A stretch of DNA of 64,000 nucleotides from NCBI GenBank assembly GCA_046260765.1, contig JBHEOO010000016.1, forward strand, positions 5,906 through 69,905, in the 5' to 3' direction. Numbering within the stretch: the stretch's first letter is position 1; each line of letters opens with the position of its first letter. A program made the translations under genes and the position numbers. This stretch comes from Chromatocurvus sp046260765 (GTDB taxonomy: Bacteria > Pseudomonadota > Gammaproteobacteria > Pseudomonadales > Halieaceae). Shown piece by piece: positions 33,773-41,948 of the stretch. The notes under the pieces were generated by a model that did not search any database, was not told the origin of the DNA, and was given only the letters and a program-made list of their open reading frames with translations.

Positions 33773-34929
33773 TTCTGCGCCCTGAGCTGCTCCGGAGAGT
33801 GGCCCAGGCGCATCTGCACATCGCCGATGGTTGCGGCGATCTCGAGATTGTAGGCGAGGTGGGAGAAGCCGTGCTTGTCAGTCAGTGCCAGCTCCAGTGG
33901 TGAGGTGTGCCTTGGCGCCAGGGGGCGTGAGGCGGTCAGCCAGCAGGCGATCTCCTCGATGGCGCTGCCCATCATTTTGATCCCCCGGATACGGTCAAGC
34001 CCGGCGTCACTCACGGCCACAAAGGACGGCGTGACTTTCGCGCTGGGATCTACCACTTCCCCCGAGACGGTCTGTTCTGCGGCGAAATTCCCCAGCAGAA
34101 TCTGACCCGGCCCCGCCTTTTCGATCATGCGCGCAAGATCAATCGTCACATCCCCGACAATATAGCTGAAGACTGTCGGGTTAACGCCCTCGGCCTGATA
34201 CAGCTCATAGTGACCACCAATGTGGAACGCCGCGCGAATCAGTGGAACTGTCTTACCGCGGGAAGCCCGTGACGCCAGCGCATTGTCGAGCATGATAAGT
34301 ATAAGGAAATAGAACAGCAGGCTGTCGGAATCGGTCTCGCGATCGCGGTTCCAGACGTAGTACCCGTCGCCGGTCGTGGTGCGCGCAAAGTTGATTTCCA
34401 TACCGCACGCCGCGAGTTTGTTGTACACCGAGTTCATGGAGTAGGACAGACTGTTTAGCTGGCTCGCCTGCTCAAACGGAGTGCGCAGCGAGAAATCCGA
34501 TATATCAAAAAGCAGAACGGCGCGACTGTCGACGTAGCCAAGACCGTAGCGACGGATAACCTGTTCAACCGCCGCCACCACCGCCGGTTGATCATCGAGG
34601 GGATGGTCCAGCTTGATGAAGGTTGGTGACGCGCCAAGACGCACAGCCACCGCAAACAGCTCGTCGCGGGTTTTTCGGCGCTTGCCGGAAATCAGCCGGC
34701 GGATATAGCGCTCGTTGTCACGGTGTTGTTCGCTGTCATCGCTGCGTGGCGCGCAGTAGTTGCCGAGGAAATAGTGCGGAACAAAAATCACCAGCAGGCC
34801 CCGGGCATCCAGCGACCAGCAAAGCACAATATTCTGCCCGAGACGCCACTGTCGGCGCAGTGTTCGCTCAAGGCTCTGCAGATTACCCCGCTGGATGATA
34901 CTGACCGCTTCCACTTCAGCCTTACCCAC
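33769..34929 (-). CDS. Unrecognised protein with a divergent class III nucleotidyl cyclase-like domain
   Basis: 386 aa from the GTG at 34929; a GTG at 34914 has a better Shine-Dalgarno (AAGG at 5 nt). Residues 1-130 are not recognised. Residues about 135-280 resemble the class III cyclase fold: AVLLFDISDF (Asp142, first metal site), TTTGDGYYVW (Asp188, second metal site), RAAFHIGGHYELY, then FSYIVGDVTIDLARMIEKAG followed by PGQILL. The transition-state Asn of GDxxN is Ile here, while the Arg eight residues after the Gly is kept. It may be a cyclase with changed chemistry or a binding-only homologue. Lies between WalJ-like and rsmJ genes; overlaps rsmJ. No membrane segment is evident. Confidence 0.7.
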   Translation of the reverse strand: MGKAEVEAVSIIQRGNLQSLERTLRRQWRLGQNIVLCWSLDARGLLVIFVPHYFLGNYCAPRSDDSEQHRDNERYIRRLISGKRRKTRDELFAVAVRLGASPTFIKLDHPLDDQPAVVAAVEQVIRRYGLGYVDSRAVLLFDISDFSLRTPFEQASQLNSLSYSMNSVYNKLAACGMEINFARTTTGDGYYVWNRDRETDSDSLLFYFLILIMLDNALASRASRGKTVPLIRAAFHIGGHYELYQAEGVNPTVFSYIVGDVTIDLARMIEKAGPGQILLGNFAAEQTVSGEVVDPSAKVTPSFVAVSDAGLDRIRGIKMMGSAIEEIACWLTASRPLAPRHTSPLELALTDKHGFSHLAYNLEIAATIGDVQMRLGHSPEQLRAQK

Positions 34930-34981
34930 TCAGACGATCGCCATGCCCTGCAACGTTGCCAGTGCCCGAGAGATCAGCATA

Positions 34982-35788
34982 CTAGCACGCGTCGCAATGG
35001 GCCATTGCCGGCGTGGTGTGATTACCCCCGGCAACGTCCAGCCAGGGGAAGCCCACCCGCTGGTCTGCCCAGACAATCTCATTACGCCAGGCGGGAACCT
35101 GTGCAACAAGCTCATCCTCCACCGCGCTGCGCGCGTTGTTCTTTTCACTGATATGAGCAACAGCCACCTGCCTGAGATCCCCGGTCGCGATCTGACGCAG
35201 TATTTCACAGGCCTGCCGGTTGCTCAGGTGGCCCCAGTCACCGCCGACCCGGGCCTTGAGCGACGGCGGATACGGTCCCTCAGCGAGCAACCCGCAGTCG
35301 TGATTGAACTCCAGCAGCAGACCGTGGCACCCGCGATAGGCGTCGATCACGTGCGGCGTCACACTGCCGAGATCCGTGAGAACGCCAACCCGGTAGCCAT
35401 TGTCGCTGAAAAGATACTGGCAGGGCTCACGCGCGTCATGCGGAACCACCACAGAGCGTACCGAGATGGAGCCCAGCGAAAAAAACTCCCCGGCGTTGAA
35501 GGCAACGACGTTGTCACAGGAGCCAAGTCTGCCGCTTCGCTGAGTACCGTGAGTCAGGTAGACCGGTATACCGAGAGCGCGGGACAGTGGCCCCACGCCA
35601 CTGATGTGGTCGCTGTGTTCATGGGTGACAAGGATCGCTGTAATGGCAGCGGGATCCACCCGAAGACGCTGCAGGCGGCGCTGCGTTTCCTTCACTGAAA
35701 AACCACAGTCCACCATGAGCAGGGTATTGCCACTGTGCACCAGCGTGGCGTTACCCCGGCTTCCGCTGCCCAGCGATGCGAAGCGCAC
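34982..35788 (-). CDS. MBL fold metallo-hydrolase (WalJ/YycJ type)
   Basis: 268 aa. FASLGSGSRGNATLVHSGNT and the metal motif LVTHEHSDHISG place it in the YycJ/WalJ branch of metallo-beta-lactamase proteins, proposed phosphodiesterases or 5'-exonucleases acting in DNA metabolism; the exact substrate in proteobacteria is unknown. VGVLTDLGSVTPHV and LEFNHDCGLL are further family blocks. The GTG start shares one base with the bamC stop, so translation is coupled. Commonly found next to bamC in Pseudomonas-type genomes. Confidence 0.9.
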   Translation of the reverse strand: MRFASLGSGSRGNATLVHSGNTLLMVDCGFSVKETQRRLQRLRVDPAAITAILVTHEHSDHISGVGPLSRALGIPVYLTHGTQRSGRLGSCDNVVAFNAGEFFSLGSISVRSVVVPHDAREPCQYLFSDNGYRVGVLTDLGSVTPHVIDAYRGCHGLLLEFNHDCGLLAEGPYPPSLKARVGGDWGHLSNRQACEILRQIATGDLRQVAVAHISEKNNARSAVEDELVAQVPAWRNEIVWADQRVGFPWLDVAGGNHTTPAMAHCDAC

Positions 35789-36825
35789 TAATTGATATTT
35801 CCCTTGATCAATTCGAGCATCGCCTGCTTCTGTCCTGGCTCCAGCGCAGGGGCTTCGTCGTCTGGCTGAAGGTCGATGGTGACCTCGCTTGGATCCGACT
35901 CCTCCAGCGATACCACAAACTGTCGATTCGCCAGCGGGTGATTGCTGTCACGGCTGAAGAGGCGGCCGAACCAGCCACGCTTGTCTTCCTCTTCTTCGCC
36001 AATGAAGCGAACGTAGTAATTGCCGGCACTCCGGTCGCGGTCGAGTATCTCGAATGTTGCAACCTCAAGCGCCAGCGCCAGCGATGCCCATGCCCGATTA
36101 AAGGGCAGACCAAGCCTGATAATGGCCTCACCGCCGTCGTCTTCCTCGACCGCTATCTTGCCGCCGGCGCTGATCGCCCGGTCGGCCATCATGGACACCG
36201 GCGCGGTCTCCGAGCTGTTGGCTACGTACTGCGCTACGCTGCGCAGCATCTCGGACTCATGCTCGAGATTGTTCGAGACCGCCGGCCAGGTTCCGGTATC
36301 ACCGGCGCGGTTCATCTGCAGTACATGCAGTTCACTGGTGCCACGCTGCACGCCGCGCTCTATGCGGAAACGAAAGCGGGACTCCATGTCCTGGTTCCTC
36401 AGCTGCAGCCAGTCTGTCTCGATAGTACCCTGGCCGGCGTCGATCCGGCCTGCATTGATGCCCGCCGCCGAGAGAAATCCCCGCACCTGAGGCCACAGCT
36501 GCCCCGGCGCTATCGCTACCAGCGCCCAGCTCTCGTCTCCGAGCCGCTGGATACGCACCATTTCCTCGGCACGCCCCGAGGCGAGAGACGCGGGCCTTGG
36601 CACCTCGAATTCGCGCGTCATCAGCGCATCCGTCCGAATCGGGGGGATTGGGTACATTTCCTGAAGGGCGGCATTCTCGCCGGGGGACACCTGGATGACC
36701 TCCGTCGACCTGGCCTGTCGATAATCACCGGAACTGTCCCGGAAAAACCCGGAGTCGCCCACCAGATAGCTGCAACCGACCAGGGACAGAAAAAGCAGCC
36801 CTAGCGACAGACCGCGCAGCATCAC
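35788..36825 (-). CDS. bamC: Outer membrane protein assembly factor BamC
   Basis: 345 aa lipoprotein: LSLGLLFLSLVGCSYL contains the lipobox (LVGC, Cys18 by the ATG/GTG pair at 36825/36822). Two helix-grip domains follow an unstructured N-terminal segment, and the acidic linker EEEDKRGWFGRLFSRD separates the last part. It is the BamC subunit of the BAM complex, limited to beta/gammaproteobacteria. The start overlaps the dapA stop, the classical dapA-bamC operon. Confidence 0.92.
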   Translation of the reverse strand: MMLRGLSLGLLFLSLVGCSYLVGDSGFFRDSSGDYRQARSTEVIQVSPGENAALQEMYPIPPIRTDALMTREFEVPRPASLASGRAEEMVRIQRLGDESWALVAIAPGQLWPQVRGFLSAAGINAGRIDAGQGTIETDWLQLRNQDMESRFRFRIERGVQRGTSELHVLQMNRAGDTGTWPAVSNNLEHESEMLRSVAQYVANSSETAPVSMMADRAISAGGKIAVEEDDGGEAIIRLGLPFNRAWASLALALEVATFEILDRDRSAGNYYVRFIGEEEEDKRGWFGRLFSRDSNHPLANRQFVVSLEESDPSEVTIDLQPDDEAPALEPGQKQAMLELIKGNIN

Positions 36826-37694
36826 AGCGACACCCCCGCCAGCGCATCGTCCACAATCGTGCGCAGCTTCGCATCCAGCGGCAGCAGCGGCAGGCGTATG
36901 CCTGTCTCAATCAGACCCATGCGGGCGAGAGCCCACTTGACCGGTATGGGATTCGGCTCGACGAACAGCGCCGCCGTGAGCCCCGCAATGCGCGCGTCGA
37001 TCTTCGCCGCACGCTCGTTGTCGCCCGCCATTGCCGCGGTGCACAGCGCCGCCATCAACGCCGGCACAACGTTGGCCGTCACCGATACATTGCCGTGCCC
37101 CCCTGCGAGCATCAGCTCACGCGCTGTCGGGTCGTCGCCGGAGTACACGGCAAAGTCATCGCCGACTCGCTGGATCAGCTCGCGTCCGCGCTCCATGTTC
37201 CCCGTGGCATCTTTAATGCCGATAATGTTGGGGTGCCGCGACAGGGCAACGGCCGTGTCGTTGGCGAGGTCCGCCGCGCAACGGGCGGGCACGTTGTAAA
37301 GAATCTGGGGAACGTCGACCGTATCGGCAACCGCCATGAAGTGAGCATACAACCCAGCCTGGGTAGGACGATTGTAGTAGGGAACCACAAGCAGGCAGGC
37401 ATTGGCACCCGCATTGGCGGCGGCAGTCGTCAGCTCGATCGCCTCCCGCGTCGAGTTGGCCCCGGTACCCGCGATCACGGGTACACGACCAGCAACGTAC
37501 TCAACACAGTGGCGAATGACCGCGCAGTGCTCTGGAACCGTCAGTGTGGCGCTTTCTCCCGTTGTGCCCGTGACGCCGATTGCCGCGGTCCCTTCCTTGA
37601 TATGCATATCGAGGAGGCGCTCGAGCGCTGCCCAGTCGAGGCTCCCGTCCTCGTGCATGGGCGTGACGAGAGCGACTATGCTGCCAGTGATCAT
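36822..37694 (-). CDS. dapA: 4-hydroxy-tetrahydrodipicolinate synthase
   Basis: 290 aa from the ATG at 37694; the ORF continues upstream to 38063 only as an antisense shadow. GSIVALVTPMHEDGSLDW, GVTGTTGESATL with the Thr-Thr pair, YYNRPTQAGLYAH with catalytic Tyr and GIKDATGN with Schiff-base Lys are all present. It condenses pyruvate with aspartate semialdehyde as the first DAP/lysine step. Fourth DAP gene in this window, but on the other strand from dapC/D/E. Confidence 0.97.
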   Translation of the reverse strand: MITGSIVALVTPMHEDGSLDWAALERLLDMHIKEGTAAIGVTGTTGESATLTVPEHCAVIRHCVEYVAGRVPVIAGTGANSTREAIELTTAAANAGANACLLVVPYYNRPTQAGLYAHFMAVADTVDVPQILYNVPARCAADLANDTAVALSRHPNIIGIKDATGNMERGRELIQRVGDDFAVYSGDDPTARELMLAGGHGNVSVTANVVPALMAALCTAAMAGDNERAAKIDARIAGLTAALFVEPNPIPVKWALARMGLIETGIRLPLLPLDAKLRTIVDDALAGVSL

Positions 37695-37857
37695 GCAAAA
37701 CCCCGCAAATTGGCCCGAACCGGCAATCGAAGTGCCGTCGAAGGGGCTAAAGGGCGCAATTATCCATGACCACCACCCAAACACAACCGGATTGAGGTAT
37801 CCGTCATGCCGCGCTAGAGTGCGGTGCGCAGGGTTTGACTGAAAACCGGAGGCTTGA

Positions 37858-38367
37858 ATGAACGTCCTGACCCGTCTTTGCCTGGTCATCATGGCAGCGT
37901 TACTCGCGAGCAGCCTGCCCGCTGCAGGCCAGGAGCAACAGCTGCGCGTCAGTGATCTGACGCCAATCGACAAGCAGTACATGCAGCGCCAGCGAGATAC
38001 CATTGAGGCTCTCGCACGTCGCCACACCGGGGGCGGCTTTGATGGCTCGCTTGCAAACGACATCCCCCTTCTGCAGCGCCTGCTTGATCAGCGCCTTGTG
38101 CGACCGGACCAGATCGAAGAGCTGCAGGCCATGGGTATTCTGCTGGGCGACGTCCTGGCCAGAGAACTCGACATGCACTGGGTCGTTTACGAGGATCCAA
38201 TTGGGCGCAGCCGCGCACTTCGCTACCGGGAGACCGACAATTACCTGTTTCCGGTAACAATGATTTCGCGCCGCCAGTCCGTTGGCAATGATCGCCCGGT
38301 GCGGGAAATCCATGACAAGGCGGTTGCGCTGATAGAACCCATCCGGGAAAAGCTGCCATTCCAGTGA
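37858..38367 (+). CDS. DUF3806 domain-containing secreted protein
   Basis: 169 aa with a clear signal peptide (LCLVIMAALLASSLPAAG, cleavage near AG|QE) and a very good Shine-Dalgarno (GGAGG, 5 nt from ATG). The mature part, with the block WVVYEDPIGRSRALRYRETD and the ending RREIHDKAV-like region, matches what I recall as the DUF3806 family. Function unknown. It is divergent from dapA and 82 nt before the MCE transporter genes, so co-transcription is possible but not shown. Confidence 0.75.
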   Translation: MNVLTRLCLVIMAALLASSLPAAGQEQQLRVSDLTPIDKQYMQRQRDTIEALARRHTGGGFDGSLANDIPLLQRLLDQRLVRPDQIEELQAMGILLGDVLARELDMHWVVYEDPIGRSRALRYRETDNYLFPVTMISRRQSVGNDRPVREIHDKAVALIEPIREKLPFQ

Positions 38368-38449
38368 TCACGTCACGCAACCGCCAGTTCAGGCGGCAGG
38401 CAATAACGACACGCAACCGTAGGCGCGAGTAAGCCGAGGACATCAGGCC

Positions 38450-39580
38450 ATGGACGCAACGCCCCCCGACTACGCAGTGCGTCCTGATGAGACGGGTCAG
38501 CTAACGCTTTACCTCACTGGCAACTGGACGGAGGGCCAGCAGCCACCGGGGACGTCCCGCCTGTCCGGGATGCTCGAAAAAATTGAGCCACCCGGGCCTG
38601 TCGCCCTCGATCTGTCTGGTGTCGGTGAGTGGGACTCACAACTACCTGCGTTCTGCCTGCGCTGGCTCAATCTCTGCCGGGCCCGCGGGATCGATTGCGA
38701 ACGCCGACGCCACGGCTCCAGCCTCGACGACCTGCTGGATCTGGCAACCACAACACCACCGCGGGAGGCGCGAAAGCGCAGCGCAAGCTGGCTGTCGCCT
38801 GTCGCTATAAGACGCAACCTGCATGAAATCGGCGAGCAGGTTCAGGAGTCCCTGGCGTTTGTTGGCGACGCCACCCTCGCCTGCGCCACCTGCATGACGC
38901 CCGGTTCCAGCATGCGCTGGTCTGACCTGAAACTCTACTGCGCCCAGGCCGGCCCGGGGGCACTGCCCATCATCACGCTGACCAGCGTACTGGTCGGGAT
39001 GATTCTGGCTTATCTGGGTGCGGTGCAACTGCAGGACTTTGGCGCAGAAGTCTATGTCGCTGATCTGGTCGGCATTGGCATGCTCAGGGAAATGGGTGCG
39101 TTGATGACGGCTGTTGTCATGGCGGGGCGTACGGGCGCCGCCTACGCGGCACAGATCGGCACCATGCAGGGCAATGACGAAATCGACGCTCTCACCACTC
39201 TCGGCCTGTCGCCAATGGAGTTTCTGGTCGCCCCGCGCCTGCTTGCACTCGCTCTCATGATGCCTCTCTTGACGATTTATGCGAACGTTCTCGGCATGGT
39301 GGGCGGCGCTATCGTCGCCGGCGGTATGGGCATCACCCCGCTTGCCTACCTGAGCGAACTGGTCACCGTACTGGCCCCCGGCCACTTCTTCGTCGGACTG
39401 TCAAAGAGCTTTCTGTTTGCCGTGCTGATAGCGATTGCTGGCTGCCGCGCCGGCATGTCCGCAGGACGCAGCTCCGCGGGCGTCGGCGACGCCACCACAG
39501 AAGCCGTGGTCACGGCAGTGGTCTACCTGATCATCGCAGACGCCGGCATGAACATACTGTTCCAGCAGGTTGGCGTGTGA
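38450..39580 (+). CDS. STAS-MlaE fusion ABC transporter permease
   Basis: 376 aa. Residues 15-110 look like a STAS domain (VALDLSGVGEWDSQLPAFCL), equivalent to MlaB; from about residue 160 it is an MlaE/YrbE permease (GALPIITLTSVLVGMILAYL, GMLREMGALMTAVVMAGRTG, TLGLSPMEFLVAPRLLALAL). MlaE permeases move phospholipids between the membranes with an MCE protein and an ATPase. In E. coli MlaB is separate; here it is fused. The stop overlaps the ATPase GTG. First of four genes forming one system. Confidence 0.92.
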   Translation: MDATPPDYAVRPDETGQLTLYLTGNWTEGQQPPGTSRLSGMLEKIEPPGPVALDLSGVGEWDSQLPAFCLRWLNLCRARGIDCERRRHGSSLDDLLDLATTTPPREARKRSASWLSPVAIRRNLHEIGEQVQESLAFVGDATLACATCMTPGSSMRWSDLKLYCAQAGPGALPIITLTSVLVGMILAYLGAVQLQDFGAEVYVADLVGIGMLREMGALMTAVVMAGRTGAAYAAQIGTMQGNDEIDALTTLGLSPMEFLVAPRLLALALMMPLLTIYANVLGMVGGAIVAGGMGITPLAYLSELVTVLAPGHFFVGLSKSFLFAVLIAIAGCRAGMSAGRSSAGVGDATTEAVVTAVVYLIIADAGMNILFQQVGV

Positions 39581-40371
39581 TCAAAGACCCCGTTATCGAG
39601 GTTCACGGGCTGTGCATGGCCTATGGTTCCACTGTCATCCAGCGCGATCTCGATTTCGCTGTCTTCCCCGGGGACATCTTTGTCATCATGGGCGGCTCTG
39701 GCTGTGGCAAAAGTACTCTGCTGCGCCACCTGCTTGGCCTCAAGGCGCCCGCCAACGGCGATATCCTATATCATGGTCAAAGCCTTATGTCAGCCAGTGC
39801 TGCAAAGCGGCGCATCATGCGGCGCAGCTGGGGAATCACCTACCAGAGCGGCGGCTTGTTCAGCGCCATGACTCTTGCGGAGAACGTCGCGCTGCCGCTG
39901 CGCCAGTACACAGGATACGAAGCTGACACCATTGATGATATCGTGGCCTATAAACTCGCACTCGTGGGTCTGGACGGATTCCAGGACTACCTGCCCGAAG
40001 AGATCAGCGGCGGCATGCGCAAACGCGCGGCTCTGGCGCGCGCCATTGCCCTCGACCCCGAGATCCTGTTCTTCGATGAGCCCTCTGCCGGGCTCGACCC
40101 AGTGAGCTCGAGACGCCTGGACGACCTGATTCTGCAGATCAAGGAAACGACCGGCGCCACCGTGGTCATGGTGACACATGAGTTACCCAGCATTTTCGCC
40201 ATCGCCACCAACAGCGTCTATCTGGACGCGGAGACCCGGACAATGATTGACTACGGCGATCCGGGCTGGCTCAGGACGCACAGTGAGCAGCCTGTCGTGC
40301 GACAGTTCCTGAACCGCGAAGCCGATGTCCGGCCATCCACCGGGGTTTTCGCGGAGACGGACCGTGGGTGA
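39577..40371 (+). CDS. MlaF-type ABC transporter ATP-binding protein
   Basis: 264 aa ABC ATPase. Walker A GGSGCGKSTLLRHL, Q-loop TYQSGGLFSAMTLAENV, signature EISGGMRKRAALARAI (ISGGM variant typical for MCE ATPases), Walker B LFFDEPSAGLDPV and switch His VTHEL. It drives the STAS-MlaE permease. GTG start overlaps the preceding TGA, and its end overlaps the MCE gene by 8 nt, so the three are translated together. Confidence 0.94.
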   Translation: MIKDPVIEVHGLCMAYGSTVIQRDLDFAVFPGDIFVIMGGSGCGKSTLLRHLLGLKAPANGDILYHGQSLMSASAAKRRIMRRSWGITYQSGGLFSAMTLAENVALPLRQYTGYEADTIDDIVAYKLALVGLDGFQDYLPEEISGGMRKRAALARAIALDPEILFFDEPSAGLDPVSSRRLDDLILQIKETTGATVVMVTHELPSIFAIATNSVYLDAETRTMIDYGDPGWLRTHSEQPVVRQFLNREADVRPSTGVFAETDRG

Positions 40372-41338
40372 ACGCAAGCACAGCGTGCTCATCGGGTCAT
40401 TCGTGGTGGGCTCCCTGCTGATTGTCCTTGCAGGCGCTGTCGTTATCGGCAGCACTGGCTTCAGCGGCCAGCGCGAGCAGGTGGTCATGGTATTCGAGGG
40501 CTCGGTGAAAGGTCTGACTGTGGGCGCACCCATCGCACTGCGTGGCGTTGAGATTGGCCAGGTCACCGATATTCAGCTGCTTCTGTCCACCGACAAGGCT
40601 GACATCATCATGCAGGTTGAGGCGGAACTATCCGAGAGAAATGTCCGTCTCGTGGGCGAGAGCATGGAAGCCTCAGAGCTTTTTCCCTACCTGATCGACA
40701 ATGGCTTACGTGCCCAGCTCAACATGCAGAGCGTACTGACCGGCCTGCTCTATGTGCAGATGGACTTCCACCCCGATACCCTCGTGAGCCTGCCTGACGT
40801 CACATCGCCGCACACACAGATTCCGACAATACCCACCGAGCTGGAACTGCTGCGCAGGACGCTGCAATCCATCGACTATGCCGGGATTGCGCAGGACATC
40901 GGCGATATCGCGAGCAGCCTCAAAACGCTCACCGCGACCGAGGAATTCCAGGACCTGCCCGGCGACCTGCAGCAGACGCTGGCATCCCTCGCACAAGCGG
41001 GCGACGGCCTGACAGACGCCATGGCTGAATTGCGTCCGGAAATGACCGCGATGCTGGCGCAGGCGCGTGGCACCCTGGCGCAGGTCAACGCGGATCTCCC
41101 CGCCCTGACGGACAGCGCCGACCGTGGCCTTGCGCGGCTGGACTCCGCGCTTCTGGCAACCGAGCGGGTGATGCAATCCCTGGGCGACCAGGTGGATGCA
41201 GGATCACCTACGCTTTACCAGCTGAACACAACACTGAAAGAACTCGCCGACGCCAGCAGGGCACTGCAGTCGCTGGCGCGCATGCTGGAAGAGCATCCGG
41301 AAGCACTCCTGCGCGGCCGGCGGGGTAACGAGCAGTGA
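40364..41338 (+). CDS. MlaD/MCE family substrate-binding protein
   Basis: 324 aa from the GTG at 40364, with GGAG 7 nt upstream inside the ATPase gene. One N-terminal membrane anchor (SVLIGSFVVGSLLIVLAGAV), one MCE domain (VVMVFEGSVKGLTVGAPIAL, then RGVEIGQVTDIQL), then a long helical tail with regularly spaced Leu/Ala residues (LQQTLASLAQAGDGLTDAM) ending in polar repeats. A tail this long, beyond the E. coli MlaD length of 183, is like PqiB/YebT relatives and may form a tunnel-like helix bundle across the periplasm. Confidence 0.92.
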   Translation: MGERKHSVLIGSFVVGSLLIVLAGAVVIGSTGFSGQREQVVMVFEGSVKGLTVGAPIALRGVEIGQVTDIQLLLSTDKADIIMQVEAELSERNVRLVGESMEASELFPYLIDNGLRAQLNMQSVLTGLLYVQMDFHPDTLVSLPDVTSPHTQIPTIPTELELLRRTLQSIDYAGIAQDIGDIASSLKTLTATEEFQDLPGDLQQTLASLAQAGDGLTDAMAELRPEMTAMLAQARGTLAQVNADLPALTDSADRGLARLDSALLATERVMQSLGDQVDAGSPTLYQLNTTLKELADASRALQSLARMLEEHPEALLRGRRGNEQ

Positions 41339-41925
41339 GGGCTGTCAATTACCTGCTATCGGGTTGTCTGCTGATAGCCAGCCTGGTGGGGGGCTGCGCC
41401 ACCCACGAAGCCGTAGATTATCTGACCCTGACCTCGCCGACGCAGGCCGCCGTTCGCAGCGATGCACCCCCGCTCAGCCTCGGCCCGGTTACGCTTCCGG
41501 ACTACCTGAAGCGCAACGGCCTCGCAAGACGCGATAGTAACGGCGCGCTGCGCTATAGCATGTCAGAGCTCTGGGCCGAGCCGCTGGATCAGGGCATACA
41601 GCGCACGCTGATCGAGATTCTCACTGACGCGCTTGATGGCACACCGATAACGAGCTTTCCGGGGCCATCAGCGCTACCGGCGCACTACGGCATCAGCATT
41701 TCTGTGCGCAGGCTGGAGGCAACAGACTCGGTCGCGAAAATGGCGGTCACCTGGCGCATCCTGCCCACGTCATCCGCTGCATCGACTGCAGTTCGCCGCG
41801 GCCGATTCAGTCGCGAGGCAACACTTGCGTCAGCCTCCGGCCCGGCCGTCGCCCGCGCCCTCAGCGACCTGCTACACGCACTTGCCCTTGAAATCGCCGC
41901 GGAAATTCCGGCAACGGACAGCTGA
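41335..41925 (+). CDS. ABC-type transport auxiliary lipoprotein (PqiC-like)
   Basis: 196 aa. Lipoprotein signal LLSGCLLIASLVGGCATHEA, lipobox LVGGC. The mature part (YLTLTSPTQAAV, then LGPVTLPDYLKRNGLARRDS and LRYSMSELWAEPLDQGIQRT) matches the ABC_trans_aux/PqiC family. These outer-membrane lipoproteins complete PqiAB-type MCE systems. The GTG start overlaps the MCE gene stop (GTGA). It makes this operon a hybrid of Mla (permease/ATPase) and Pqi (auxiliary lipoprotein) parts. Confidence 0.9.
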   Translation: MRAVNYLLSGCLLIASLVGGCATHEAVDYLTLTSPTQAAVRSDAPPLSLGPVTLPDYLKRNGLARRDSNGALRYSMSELWAEPLDQGIQRTLIEILTDALDGTPITSFPGPSALPAHYGISISVRRLEATDSVAKMAVTWRILPTSSAASTAVRRGRFSREATLASASGPAVARALSDLLHALALEIAAEIPATDS

Positions 41926-41948
41926 GAACACCACCCCGGCACCTGCAG

